Assembly: GCA_035647855.1 (NCBI GenBank) | Contig: DASRMP010000007.1 | Span: 1 to 64,000 of the forward strand | From: JAAZBW01 sp035647855 | GTDB lineage: Bacteria > Actinomycetota > Actinomycetes > Actinomycetales > Actinomycetaceae | Direction: 5' to 3' | DNA: 64,000 nucleotides | Part shown: positions 12,001 to 18,374 of the stretch, in pieces | How positions within the stretch are numbered: position 1 is the first letter of the stretch | Layout: each line of letters begins with the position of its first letter | Position numbers and translations under genes: made by a program | The notes under the pieces: generated by a model | Told to the model about the DNA's origin: nothing | Database searches by the model: none | Seen by the model: only the letters and a program-made list of their open reading frames with translations

Positions 12001-14884
12001 TCCAGGCGTTGCCCACAAGGTCGGAGGTGACGCCGGTGGTGACGGTGCCGGAGTTTGCCGCCACCACCTGGACCAGCCCCTCCGCGACCAGGGATGCCGT
12101 CTCGATGGCAGCCATCGTGTCGCGAGCCAGCTCTACCAGCGCCGCCAGAACGCCGAAGTTGAAGTGCAGCGACGGGCCGGACGCGCCGAACAGGCGGACG
12201 GCCTGACTCTGGTCATCGAGTGTCGCCGTCACGTTCGTGACGTCATCAGCGGAGACCAGCACACTGCCAACCGACCCCGTCCCACGGCCCTCCAGGACCC
12301 CCTTCAGGAGGGCGTGTGTCTTGTTCGTGATGGCGACCTCCACCGCGGCGATGGCGGCGCTCACGCCCGGGGCCGTAATGGCGGCGATGCCCACGAAACT
12401 GAAATCGACGAGAGTCTGGGCGATCACGCTCAGTGCGTCGGTTCGAATCGTGGCGTCCGCGGCAATCTCGACGACCGACGTGGAGCCCAAGGCATAGGCA
12501 TGGGTACCGAGCGCCGAATCGTCGGTGAAGGCGGAGCCCTGGTTCACCGTCGCACGCAACTCGACCTCGGCTGCCTCGATCACTCCGTTGACGGTGACGG
12601 ACGCCCGGACGTCCGGCCCGAAGCTCGTGGCGTCCCCGGCCTCAGCGATGAGTGAGACGGCGCCGGAGGTGATGACCGACCCGTCGACCGTGACGGTCTC
12701 GGCAAGAACAATGAGGTCGGTGGAGTCGAGATTGATGTTGCCGGAGATCTCCACTGTGTCTTTGCCGTCGCCGCCCACCACCGTGAGCCGGATCGCCGGA
12801 ATAGCGAAGGACGTCTCCTCGAAGGTGGGCGTGGCGTTGGTGCTGCGGACGCGCAGACCGGTGCCGAATGGTTCCAGGACTGCGGTGTCATCGCCGTCCG
12901 AGAGGGTGAAGGTGGCATCGTCGACTGTGCCGGCGAAACTGATCGGCTCGAGCCCGGCGTAGCGCAACACCTTCCCGTCGAGGACCAGCATCCCGGAGTT
13001 GGCGTCGAAGGCCAAGGCTTCAACGGAGCCGAAGGACCCGCGGAGCACGAGGGTGTCGAACCCGCCCGCGCCACCGTCCACGGTGCCCGTGATCATGCCG
13101 GTCGCGGCGAAGTCGAAGACGTCCTGGTTGTCCGGTGCGCCGGTGAGGTTCTCGAACCCGTCGAACGAGATGCCGGAGACGGATCCCCGGCCGAGGCCGG
13201 TGACGAGCCAGATGGTGTCGGCCCGCGGGCCGACCAACGTGTCGATGCCCTCGCCGCCAAGGATAGTGAGTGCCACGCCCTCCGCAGAGCCACCGAGCAC
13301 GAAGCGGTCAGCTCCCGGCCCACCGACCACAATGTAGTTCGCCGCGAGCGGCGCCTCATCCAGGTCGATCTCATCCGCGATACTCGCCAGCGCGAGCTGG
13401 CCGTTGCTGAGGCGCACCTCGTGGTTCCAGGCCTCACCGTCATCGGCAGTGGCGGTGGCGGTGCCGGTGTCGGCGTCCAGCGCCCAGCGGCTGACCCGGC
13501 CGCTCAGGCCGACGGCGAGTCCCTCGCCCAGCATCAGGATTGCCTCGTGCAGCCCTGCGCGAGACGCCTCGAAGGTGACCGCGAGGGTGACCGACTCACC
13601 GGGCGCCAGACTGGCCGGCATCGGCGCCACCGAGAAGGCGGCGCCCGACAGCGTCGGCGCCCCAAGCGCCACGGTGTCACTGCCGGTGTTCGTCACCACG
13701 ATCGTGCCGGTGCCGGCAGCTCCGGGTCGCACCGTCCCGAAGTCAAGGGTCGAGCCGCTGAGCCGGAGGCCGTTCGTGCTCGGGAGCGCCGCCCCCGGTT
13801 CTGACGTCACGACGGCGGTGGTGCCGGCCTCTACCGGTGAAGACGGCGCCGCAAGCGGATCATCCGCTGCCGTGGCCTGAACTGCAGGCGCACCGTCGGA
13901 CGTCTGCGGCGTCCGAGGCGCTTCCGTTGCCGGGACCGGTTCAACCGCAGCAGACGGCGGAGCGGTGTCGACCACCGGAGTGGCTTCGACGACCGGAGTG
14001 GCTTCGACGGCTGGCTCAGCGACTGGAGCCACTTCCACGACCGGCGCGGGCTCGACCACCGGCGCCGGTTCGGGCGTGGGCTCGACCACCGGTGCCGGTT
14101 CAGGCGCTGATTCTTCGGCCGGGATCGCAACCGGCTCGGTCTCGCTGCCCTGGTCCTCTGGAACGTCTGCAGGCAACGAGACGGCGGGCGCCATGAGAGC
14201 ACCCTCCACCGGGTCGCCGACCTGGAAACCAGACGAAGGGACATCCCAGACAGCGCCAGGGAGCAGGGTATCCGCCATGAGTCCGTCGGCGGTGTGCCCG
14301 AGACCAACCGCGTGACCGATCTCATGCCGAAGCACGGTCAGAAGGCTCATCCGTTGCCAGCCCCAACCTGCCGCGTCCACGTCGACGACGATGGAGCGCC
14401 CAGTGGTGTAACCAAGCTGCCGCCCCGGCAGGTCGCCCGCGGAGAACTGGATGCCGTCCGTGTCGGCTCCGGCGTCCTGCCATTCGGCGGTCGCCGTGGC
14501 TGCCGCATGCTCAAGTGCCGCAGGGTTGAGCTCTTCTGGATCGGACGAGCCCTCTGCCACATCCCCAGCAGTCAGTGCGGAACCCTCAGCGAGGACCTCC
14601 GACCAGAAGCTCCGCACAATCCAGGACACGTTGGTCAATTGACCAGGGCTTGGCCGTCCGTCAGATTCGGCAGGGGTGACGGCTGTTGCCGGACCGGCTC
14701 CGAAGAATTGAGCGATCAAGGCGAGCGCAAGGACGAAGGCCACCCGTGAATTGAGACGGTTGGGCACGACTCCGCTGATCGTTCGGGGATGAAGCCGCGT
14801 GACGGCTCGCTTCAGTCGCTCGGCCGGCGCGCGATAGGTGCCGGGGTACTCCCCGGCGTCCCAATTACGCTTCGCGCCAAACAT
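1..14884 (-). CDS. Giant secreted repeat protein with N-terminal metzincin-like protease domain (3' end beyond the window)
   Basis: One frame runs without a stop from ATG at 14884 to the left edge (at least 4,961 residues). I confirmed the frame at the N-terminus, near 14300, near 3776 and at the edge. Residues 1-68 form a signal peptide with a long basic n-region and hydrophobic core at 48-62, with likely cleavage after Ala-Thr-Ala. HExxHxxGxxH at 187-197, followed by a Met-turn-like GLMAD, marks a metzincin zinc protease. A Pro/Glu/Val linker (about 255-320) leads to an ASH/choice-of-anchor-D-like domain (about 375-455) and a short Gly/Asp stretch resembling calcium-binding repeats. After about residue 640 come alternating Ala/Val/Ser/Thr-rich beta-strand repeats. 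Inserts of the YxYxG..LDLxxxDYxDxxxW type recur, and a Lys/Glu/Pro-rich insert sits near 3457-3485. The layout recalls LEPR-XLL/LktA-like filamentous adhesins, although I see no LEPR-XLL motif. Likely role: surface adhesin or matrix protein. The C-terminal anchor is not visible. Two GTG codons directly precede the ATG and could also start translation. Confidence 0.9.
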   Translation of the reverse strand, partial: MFGAKRNWDAGEYPGTYRAPAERLKRAVTRLHPRTISGVVPNRLNSRVAFVLALALIAQFFGAGPATAVTPAESDGRPSPGQLTNVSWIVRSFWSEVLAEGSALTAGDVAEGSSDPEELNPAALEHAAATATAEWQDAGADTDGIQFSAGDLPGRQLGYTTGRSIVVDVDAAGWGWQRMSLLTVLRHEIGHAVGLGHTADGLMADTLLPGAVWDVPSSGFQVGDPVEGALMAPAVSLPADVPEDQGSETEPVAIPAEESAPEPAPVVEPTPEPAPVVEPAPVVEVAPVAEPAVEATPVVEATPVVDTAPPSAAVEPVPATEAPRTPQTSDGAPAVQATAADDPLAAPSSPVEAGTTAVVTSEPGAALPSTNGLRLSGSTLDFGTVRPGAAGTGTIVVTNTGSDTVALGAPTLSGAAFSVAPMPASLAPGESVTLAVTFEASRAGLHEAILMLGEGLAVGLSGRVSRWALDADTGTATATADDGEAWNHEVRLSNGQLALASIADEIDLDEAPLAANYIVVGGPGADRFVLGGSAEGVALTILGGEGIDTLVGPRADTIWLVTGLGRGSVSGISFDGFENLTGAPDNQDVFDFAATGMITGTVDGGAGGFDTLVLRGSFGSVEALAFDANSGMLVLDGKVLRYAGLEPISFAGTVDDATFTLSDGDDTAVLEPFGTGLRVRSTNATPTFEETSFAIPAIRLTVVGGDGKDTVEISGNINLDSTDLIVLAETVTVDGSVITSGAVSLIAEAGDATSFGPDVRASVTVNGVIEAAEVELRATVNQGSAFTDDSALGTHAYALGSTSVVEIAADATIRTDALSVIAQTLVDFSFVGIAAITAPGVSAAIAAVEVAITNKTHALLKGVLEGRGTGSVGSVLVSADDVTNVTATLDDQSQAVRLFGASGPSLHFNFGVLAALVELARDTMAAIETASLVAEGLVQVVAANSGTVTTGVTSDLVGNAWNMVSKDDAVARVILTSGTASSVDGLTVSAATSGSYAASGKDARNDVTGQTTASLIAENLLAGAGGVTVSASDASELAAHAGDSVFVYGTPLVTTETARAWNLLNRIVEASVDDSTITATGDLEVMASESATLTACTTAAAITENTVHIVSTVAAVAALFAANVLRGSVTATVTDSTISAADVTISAVTDQTVIDATSEVSAEAGPGIDSLIDLPALTLGAAVAVNFLGWVLDDALDTFVTAIDLLLGTDFGTKEVWDVKASAVDSNLTAKKIGASSGDVTVKALTAELVNATVSNVASGQTAGVAYTFSGAAGAVLASNKIAGRAEAVIESTAQRARVVVAADGVVSVLADDSAGIYSNVKLTASSITTNDGGMHSYGQVTDLLIPADYWTTDGSVTLKLGDRVRIGELGYGQPNFTARTTGRQIQAVTAVDNPATPENEATVVTLADAYATPRYSTSSGIRLVASGDVVLVDAGHEGGGDWETTYRYLGLGARLDLGTEDYGDPTRWALVGGDAGSTYRYIGADATLDLNSQDYSDAARWTRIAGNPLSVYEWMGPTTWISDLAAPTLPDNTEIPYTDLGWWKPIAVSDFFPEGINVTTSPSVGIAAGIVLNDVRSDVEASLVAVDLTAGSLTVQAIEQAVIRAEADVTAVSSGGSSFTGQGTSLAAGGVIATNRVLGGASAIIERSVLKVTGDVLVKALLVAEIDATTRAALVSAGNAFGITMAFNTIGWEPTNVFFAAIDALLGDPLISTAFDGETPSQAIAQVRQTPVDAGSVTVSAAVESMIHAYVGNDATSAPAALFGAGGMSVNGVLSSNRVSSGASAKILGDVPTAHTMDADLTALVAGTLVRDHQGRIYEYVGSGRGPPAGQTTIDLTTENFSNTSDWRLVNLVDSTGPVAIDARNAASIDSTTYLHAEVSPSNDAGAGIINSWIRNVLDDYEFTSNSGDQPLRFGDRVRVADDWTGTSIIDSAFDPAGSVFQYMGESTGTGTIDLGEQDYSNYEYWKQLTPTALITGSLSYAIVGEIGTAMKKELVGSSDSKFALVAYNDVRGDAIAAIEHTIVQAAGDVTVSAENSATITASDSSVVSAWNGIGGVIVTNLVLSSADALVTAGSITTTEGGDLLVTAAQTGQIDAFASTAIEAWDARSALLAFNSIGWKSQNIFFGIIDTLLGDPLISGAFDGEEPARAYALVTDSLLDIDGDITITATSATQVNAVAGNENVVQAVVDIVFPSAGQKANKKTGAIDGYGASGVGGGFVLASNKLSSAAYAAIVFTGAEQGQVSADGALTVAAQESAGIKASSTVVQDVKTVNDLSGLTNVIEGIIIPGDYDYTTASGEVFLLAGDRVRIGPEYAGGGDTGAVYEYVGPDAVQVMGDIDFSSAFWVKVSAGPGLEDFYPGIGNFLDSDARAVGVLIVMNDLGSIVDARILNADVDAASVSVTAAENALLKATVVDTVSASGGSMLGDGTVWAGGGQIATNVVLAEASATIVASDVTTTGDLLVRAENTSGIDATVLSSVTSSGTSAGITLAFNSLGWRAQNVLFNTIDAILGDPLISGALGAEQPSEAVAGIVNSTLRIGGNASVLADNNAALNATLSNAATSNVSALLGAKGTGVGFMAAGNKVSAGAKAYVRSEDTSLWELIPAWLQELVDREPEPADMSVEVTGDLLVEARDSAAIWANITIVASSTVFSTGGMDVAQQELNNFVPADYSTADGERTLDFGDTVRITKDFITATYTSDDGSITVTNGQTVRVADGYATPVFTSESGKRLVLNGETIQLADDYSVTLGTPGAVYRYLGENARLDLGTTNYTDTDLWARVAGESGGVYRYIGSGESIDLANVDYTDTATWLPMGGVPGSVYEWMGPDGTTMDLSAPDHPYTDIDWWKQSLLNQLIPQGLDFDKSDSYAVGGLVVMNDVRGGAVATIDTADVDAASVTVRAIEQAFLRAVADTSVTSSGGGSFGSRGGDSIAVGGTIAANVVLSEALATISRSVVNTTGGDVVVEARNLSQLDARTANLTASGGKTVGVTLAFNTIGWNSQAFLFNTIDTLLADPLIGDENPALVEATIVDSVVTAAGSVSVIGVNEAVINAESTNDTSMICVMVTGSSGWSAGLLIAQNMVNVKTSATVENTGTDPGTLTASGSVTVSTEEAAEIAADSYMRQLAQVVNDFGLSAFAGLISAALTDYGYTTNSGTQTLNNGELVRVAGDWIGEGDPGAVYMWSGADGSEMNLGAQDYSLANGWARVYLDEALKFLTDFSPWIGGFLSGGVDGAGIGLVFVHNDLRGGVTSNITNMTVTAPAGVTVSALETATIRAKNLSSVVIQATGAGVEEKFESLNRLLKEKLKDKAPEITFEAEVPGINALIVTNAMLSSATATVVGSKITANAGPVVVGALNTSTLSAETTSKTQAPGVGVGVTFAANTVGWKPQNVLFNFIDSLLGIVGEENPAAATASVTDTPITAGGAISVTAETAAEITSHVKSSVLTVAITTLPKPPEAPAKDDEKKPAEKPKEEAKKQEQPKPLKSIAIDPVIAMNKVATKTQALIAGATLIEAGSDLTVTATDSATITSTVSAPAIAVAVNLGTNKANKGAVAVSVAISIARNDIRTATDAAITGVAKVKAGGDVKVSASEISEIDATSTATAISVSASASGEATAFSGGGATAVNLIAGHTIAKIAKVGSAEATSGSISITTANSATITATIAAVSAAVAASLKSEKMTAGIAIGVAVARNLIGWDEWGGADAIEVKAQAEDTSLKAGEGITIAVQSTSVINASVLAASVAVAASKSDAFAVAIGGLWTDNRIATDIEASAVRTAINAGGGLSISASDSSKVTADAKAAAVTASLSGGKSGSGSVGLSLAHNTVDNTVAAFIDNAGMMKTGGAVAVEAANDSEIRARAIAVAFAASVTAGTPAVALSGGGAESTNVVLSTTTASIVGGSLGTATNKVGAVTISAESTGVIEALVLAIAASIAIGGTNAPAFALGVSVARNFIGWDPSAEIDSDGRPVYESTEHPDTLNTGDFVKIADGARTGDVYRYLGPQLTDPPYEYTHDETIVGGIDYGARVKAEDGTVYRWIPSYDQFSSDVVTHLDAGAIVHNLDDGKFYELLTDLTGPVDLSTQTYGDTVIWKLTNPISLSLAGVDDGNWIALTGVELATLDYSDNTLWQQVGLKRDAATTQALVTGADIHSSGAVSLTAASSQSIDAKVIAGSLAIGGGGTTGVAGTAAGSYAQNRIASDVKAGVDGGTGTPVSIDVASLSLDASDHSAIHAIVVAAAIGAAVGGTTGVAISVGLSIALNEVANAVEAVISNAKVTTTSGGVTLKVDSAAQQLFQLTPGGDLTVAGLDDAGVVDSDDLTTSRIDEAAVDADGDLPLRTALEGKLAANGYQLSEGWTLDVLRPGQSWQITDGLQVYVITLIQGTDGDDRLQFWAPTIQAVSVGASLAAGFAGATGVALSGAGAVALNSVTSTANAHIDDSVVDAAGPVTLTANGARVITATIMALSAALAGGGTTGVGVSIGVAVARNLIGEQLDGTEAPVQTQAYLLRSAVETGGALTLTATSAQTISALVVSASAAVAVGGTAGVGASGAGVWAENVIRTVTGAFVDGDTTMASVRADGVDDDGLSVSLSARDQSTISAIAGAASLAFAFGGEAGVAVSVGVSLARNVIDGKVTAAITKAAITGAAGDGTPGGITLEAVQDSGIRAVSAAASVAVGAGTFGAGVAGAGAWARNQITTTTTAAITDSSVTSAGDVGLTARDTSEITAFIAAVALGIGAGAGGLGVAIGGAVAENIIVSRTLAQILRSDVFHTVSGGLELEATSGQLVNALVLAGSMAIAVGDGGAVGASGAAARNSITAQTRAVIDGGPEGARVGTEEIPVAAIMISATDRSVINAITGAASIAASFGPNVGVAIAIGVALAWNRIDNDVEAAIVNAVVNANGAVNIAAAEFAEIKAWTAAASLAVAVSSVAVGVSGAGAQATNIILTKVNAHVDGGSL
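4700..11345 (-). repeat. Recurring ~380-510-residue modules in the giant protein
   Basis: A module hallmark (Phe-Asn-x-Ile-Gly-Trp, then Gln-Asn and Ile-Asp, then an Asp-Pro-Leu-Ile-like stretch in several copies) recurs six times. It is centred on the DNA near 4715, 5885, 7388, 8525, 9803 and 11323. Spacings are about 1.1-1.3 kb and 1.5 kb. The long modules carry the YxYxG/LDLxxxDYxDxxxW insert. Left of 4.4 kb the modules are shorter and carry variants such as ARNLIGWDEW or ARNFIGWDPS. The copies differ at DNA level, which points to old duplications rather than recent amplification. Confidence 0.7.
14294..14326 (-). other. Metzincin zinc-binding motif in the giant protein
   Basis: These codons read HEIGHAVGLGH, the HExxHxxGxxH signature with three zinc-binding histidines and the catalytic glutamate. 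GLMAD follows six residues on and could be the Met-turn. The preceding segment with DAAGWGW matches my memory of the matrixin-like heads of very large bacterial repeat proteins. Activity and substrate are unknown. Confidence 0.9.
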
Positions 14885-15001
14885 CACCACTCGCCCAAAT
14901 GCCGCACCGAGCCCGCACTCTCGTAGGGCAGGCCGCGCAACACTCCAATCGTTCCCCTTGACCCCTGTCGGCTTCAATGTCCGCAGGACCAGACACTGAC
15001 T

Positions 15002-15035
15002 GCGGCCTGACTGTCCCCAGGGACAGTCAGGCCGC
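15002..15035 (-). terminator. Strong hairpin between the response-regulator gene and the giant gene
   Basis: Two 15-bp arms (15002-15016 and 15021-15035) pair perfectly around a 4-nt loop, starting 14 bp past the response regulator stop. There is no T-tract, as is common in high-GC actinobacteria. It should separate the two-component operon from the giant gene, which would then need its own promoter. Confidence 0.85.
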
Positions 15036-15048
15036 GCCTGAGGGTAGG

Positions 15049-15810
15049 TCAACCGTTTGCGGAGGCCCCGTCGTGACTGCCGTTCCGGGTCTCGATGCCG
15101 AGGCCGCGCCGCCCTGCGTACGCCAACACCTGGGCCCGGTTGCTCAGGTGCAGCTTCCGCATGATCTCACTCATGTGGTACTTGACCGTCCGGGGGGTGA
15201 GCCAGACCCTGGCGGCCACGTCCTTGTACGACAGCCCCTGGGCAAGCAGCGCGAGTATCTCCTCTTGCCGGACCGTCAGCCGCGGATCCCGGCCGGCCCC
15301 AGACTCGCCGGCGCCGGCATCCCCATCAACGGCCGGGGGCGTCCGCATTTCCACTGGGTTCGGATCGACGTCGTCGTGGGTCGCAGGATCACCATGGCCG
15401 CGGGCGAACTCCGCGAGCAGCCTGCTGGCCAGGCCCGGGGCCAACGGCGGCACGTCGGCCAGCGCATCGTTGAGCGCCGAGATCAGGTCGGCCGCGTCCA
15501 TGCTCTTCAACAGGAATCCCGTCGCCCCGGCCTTGACCGCCTCGAAAAGTGTGTGGTCATCGGCCGCTGCACTCAGCATGATCACCTTGATCTCGGGCAT
15601 CTCCGACTTCACCATCCGGGTGGCGCACAACCCATCGCACCGAGGCATCGCGACGTCCATCAGGATGATATCCGGATGGAGATCCCGGGCCATGGCCAGG
15701 CACTCGAGGCCGTCCCTCGCCACGCCGACGACGTCGATACCGTGTGCCAGAAGGAGGCTTCTCAGGCCTTCCAGCATCAATTGGTGATCGTCTGCCAACA
15801 GCACTCTCAT
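15049..15810 (-). CDS. NarL/LuxR-family response regulator
   Basis: A 253-residue response regulator. The N-terminal receiver domain has the acidic pair (ADDH), phospho-acceptor Asp52 in LMDVAMP, Ser80 and Lys102. A Pro/Asp/Gly-rich linker of about 60 residues (130-190) is longer than usual. The C-terminal LuxR-type helix-turn-helix includes LTVRQEEILALLAQG and RTVKYHMSEIMRKL. Its ATG overlaps the TGA of the upstream kinase gene (ATGA), so the two are translationally coupled and form a cognate pair. The next gene downstream is the giant surface protein, which is a plausible but unproven target. Confidence 0.95.
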   Translation of the reverse strand: MRVLLADDHQLMLEGLRSLLLAHGIDVVGVARDGLECLAMARDLHPDIILMDVAMPRCDGLCATRMVKSEMPEIKVIMLSAAADDHTLFEAVKAGATGFLLKSMDAADLISALNDALADVPPLAPGLASRLLAEFARGHGDPATHDDVDPNPVEMRTPPAVDGDAGAGESGAGRDPRLTVRQEEILALLAQGLSYKDVAARVWLTPRTVKYHMSEIMRKLHLSNRAQVLAYAGRRGLGIETRNGSHDGASANG

Positions 15811-17540
15811 GCGGTATTACCTTCCGTACACGCGAGTGGGATCCTGAACGTGACCACTGTGGGGCCAGTTTCCATGGACGACAGTGAGATCGAACCACCG
15901 GCTTCTTTCGCACGTTCGCGCATGAAAGCGATCCCGTAGTGGCCGGCGGAGGGTCCAGCGAGCGGAGTCTTGAATCCTTCCCCATCGTCGCTGACAGTCA
16001 GGCAGATCTCGGACCCATCACGCTTCAACCGGATGTCGACGTTACGGGCTCGGCCATGTTGCCGCGCGTTGGTCATGGCCTCCTGCACGGCTCGCAGTAC
16101 CTGGACGCCGGTGGCATTGCCGAATGGTTCGGTGGGTACGTTCGGATCGAGAGTGACCGAGGTGGCGATGCAATGCTGCCGTCCGAAGCTGGTGGCGTAC
16201 TGCTGCAGCGCGCTCAGGAAGTTCCATTGCTCATCCCTGTGGCCCCGCAGCGCGATGATCTCGCTGCGGACGTCATCGTGGGCATGCTGGGCGACAACGG
16301 CCAGACGGTCCAGCAGGTCCATGGCTTCGGCCACGTCATTCGTGCTGAGCTGCTTCTTCGCGGCTTGCGCCTGAAGGCTCACGTAGCCGAGCACCTGACC
16401 GATGCCGTCGTGCATCTCCCGTGCCAGATGCTCCCGTTCCCGCATCGCAGCGAGTGCCCGTTGTTCATCCAGACGGGACGCGAGTTCGCGACGCAATTCG
16501 GTGACATCTCGCAGAAGAAGCAGTTGCCCGATAGTCCGTCCAACTGAATCGACCAGAAGAGTCGTATCGACCAGCAGGTGGCGGCGCGCGTCTCGCTCGC
16601 CGATGATGATGGTCTTCGTGACCCGCTCAAGCCCCGATGCCCCTTGCTCAGGCACGCCATCAGAGACCATCAGGGCTGATGCCGGCAGGAAGCTGGTCGC
16701 GCGACATCCCTGCATCGTGGCGGGTGCAGAACCAAGCAGTCTGCCTGCTGCAGGATTCGCGTAGATGATCCGCTCGGCCAGTTTGTCCAGGACGAGTGTG
16801 CCGTCCTCCATCTGATCCACCGCCGTCTTCCGGGCCTGGACAACCGGGTTGAACAGGTGGAACTCATGCAGGGCTATCGCATACAGAACCAGTGGTACGC
16901 CGACCGAAGCAATCGAAGGGTCGCCGAAAACCGGCCATTCGTGATTGGCGAGGTGACTGGTGTGGGCGATCCGTGAGAAGACGAGCCCGATGATGACCAG
17001 GGCCACCGCCGCTCGCGTTACGGCGTTGGAGACGAGCAGACCCGTCAACAGGACGAGACAGATGATGGTGAGAACCGTGGCGTAGGCGATGGCTGTCCAG
17101 GCCGCCAGTCCAAGCGTCTGCCCGACCGGAGTCCCTGGCTCAGCGGCCAGTGGCGTCCACACCAGATGGTGCGCCGGATTCGTCGCGGCCAACACCGCGA
17201 AAGCCACAGAAGGCACCACGAAAGCACCCACCGCAAGCCGATGATTGAGCCACTTTCCGTGTCCCACGAACTCCAGCACGAAAGCAGTGACCGCACAAAC
17301 CAGCGGCAACAGCATCGAGATCCGAATCGTGTGCCAGACGATTTCGCTGATCGGCGTAACTGCCCGCGATACGCAGTTCATGCTGAGCGCCCAGACAGCT
17401 GCCAGCAGACAAGCGACCGCGAACGGCCGGGCCCCGGGCTGCCCGCGTCGACGCCAGCTGTACCAACCGAGCGCCACGGAGATCGCGACGATGGCCCACG
17501 TCAGCAAGTTTGTGGGCTCTGATTGGGAGTGCCAGTTCAT
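15807..17540 (-). CDS. 7TM-PAS sensor histidine kinase (HisKA_3 type)
   Basis: A 577-residue membrane kinase. Residues 1-225 contain about seven hydrophobic segments, like the N-terminal 7TM region of histidine kinases. A PAS-like domain follows (about 235-350, with DQMEDGTLVLDKLAERIIYANPA at its start). The dimerisation/phospho-acceptor segment of HisKA_3 type carries His377 in REMHDGIGQVLG. The C-terminal HATPase_c domain has the N-box (EAMTNARQHG) and G-box (DDGEGF). It partners the overlapping NarL-type regulator. The ligand is unknown; the architecture suggests sensing of a small molecule or membrane state. Confidence 0.95.
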   Translation of the reverse strand: MNWHSQSEPTNLLTWAIVAISVALGWYSWRRRGQPGARPFAVACLLAAVWALSMNCVSRAVTPISEIVWHTIRISMLLPLVCAVTAFVLEFVGHGKWLNHRLAVGAFVVPSVAFAVLAATNPAHHLVWTPLAAEPGTPVGQTLGLAAWTAIAYATVLTIICLVLLTGLLVSNAVTRAAVALVIIGLVFSRIAHTSHLANHEWPVFGDPSIASVGVPLVLYAIALHEFHLFNPVVQARKTAVDQMEDGTLVLDKLAERIIYANPAAGRLLGSAPATMQGCRATSFLPASALMVSDGVPEQGASGLERVTKTIIIGERDARRHLLVDTTLLVDSVGRTIGQLLLLRDVTELRRELASRLDEQRALAAMREREHLAREMHDGIGQVLGYVSLQAQAAKKQLSTNDVAEAMDLLDRLAVVAQHAHDDVRSEIIALRGHRDEQWNFLSALQQYATSFGRQHCIATSVTLDPNVPTEPFGNATGVQVLRAVQEAMTNARQHGRARNVDIRLKRDGSEICLTVSDDGEGFKTPLAGPSAGHYGIAFMRERAKEAGGSISLSSMETGPTVVTFRIPLACTEGNTA

Positions 17541-17652
17541 GGTGGGGTGTCTCGCTCATGACGGTGTGAGCTTGATTTCCAAGGTTAGCGGCGCAGCCAC
17601 CTCCTCCGCCGACTCACCGCCGAATCAGCCGCCCATGGGGACCTCGGGCGCC

Positions 17653-17862
17653 TCAGATCCTGGGCCGCCAATCCGCTGGGGTGAAGAGCTCCTCGAGGGA
17701 GCACTCGAAGACCCTGGCAAGGCGGAACGCGAGGGGCAGGGACGGGTCGAAGTGGCCCTTCTCGATGGAGATGACCGTCTGCCGCGAGACCCCCAGGCTC
17801 GCGGCGAGGCGCGCCTGGGACCAGCCGAATTCGCCTCTGCGTTCCGCCACCGTGTTCTCCAC
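17653..17862 (-). CDS. Small XRE-family HTH regulator
   Basis: A 69-residue single-domain Cro/C1-type regulator, the usual length for the YozG-like subgroup. The helix-turn-helix is GWSQARLAASLGVSRQTVIS followed by IEKGHFDPSLPLAFRLARVF. It starts at GTG 17862, three bases after the stop of the upstream membrane-protein gene, so the two are co-transcribed. Small XRE proteins paired with an integral membrane protein are common in Gram-positive bacteria, and many autoregulate. The tandem palindromes over this operon's promoter are the obvious candidate operator. Confidence 0.93.
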   Translation of the reverse strand: MENTVAERRGEFGWSQARLAASLGVSRQTVISIEKGHFDPSLPLAFRLARVFECSLEELFTPADWRPRI

Positions 17863-17865
17863 AGC

Positions 17866-18321
17866 TCAGGCCTTGCGCCGCAGCGCGTTGTACCGGATCG
17901 CAAGGTCCAGGGCGAGCAGGACCCAGAGGGCGACCAGGACGACGTCGGCGCCAATGTCCAACCCGGTGATCGTGATCGCAGCCGCGCCGAGCCCGATCAT
18001 CGCGAGCCCGTCGAACAGCGCACCCATCGCCGCACGTTCCAGCCATTGCGACTCCACCGAATCCTCCGGCCGCTCTACAGCGCCCGCGATGCTGGAGCGG
18101 TCCACCAGCAGCACCCAGCCGATGGTTGTCGCCAGTGGCAGTGTGACGAGCCCGGTCACGACGCCCAGCAGCACCGGCGTCTCCGACGGACTGACGATGG
18201 ACGCCAGAACCCCCAGCACCCCGGCGATCAGGACTCCGATGGCGAACGCCGGGCCCCACAGGGCGATCCCCGTTCGACCGGACTTGGTTGCTCCCCACAC
18301 GGTGGGCGTTGCGGTGTTCAT
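17866..18321 (-). CDS. Four-TM membrane protein paired with the XRE regulator
   Basis: A 151-residue protein with four predicted membrane segments, two before and two after a short hydrophilic loop (WVLLVDRSSIAGAVERPEDS). It ends in a basic tail (RYNALRRKA). ATG 18321 is chosen because an AGGAG box lies eight bases upstream; the longer frame to 18375 would begin in the promoter. I do not recognise the family. It is the first gene of a two-gene operon with the XRE regulator. Such partners are often membrane modulators of the regulator, which is inference here. Confidence 0.85.
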   Translation of the reverse strand: MNTATPTVWGATKSGRTGIALWGPAFAIGVLIAGVLGVLASIVSPSETPVLLGVVTGLVTLPLATTIGWVLLVDRSSIAGAVERPEDSVESQWLERAAMGALFDGLAMIGLGAAAITITGLDIGADVVLVALWVLLALDLAIRYNALRRKA

Positions 18322-18374
18322 AATCGTCTCCTGACGGCGGCGTTTCGGTGCCCGATGGGATCTTGCCGGACCCA

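Noticed and set aside
27..14749. Long plus-strand open frames (for example 27-1367, 2898-5258, 10574-12655)
   Set aside because: They are antisense shadows of the continuous minus-strand giant gene. They are Ala/Thr/Pro/Arg-rich without domains, and their breaks do not match any gene structure.
1..14884. Annotation of the giant protein as a serralysin or RTX toxin
   Set aside because: Only a short Gly/Asp stretch resembles RTX nonapeptides and there is no RTX array. The signal peptide indicates Sec export, not type I secretion.
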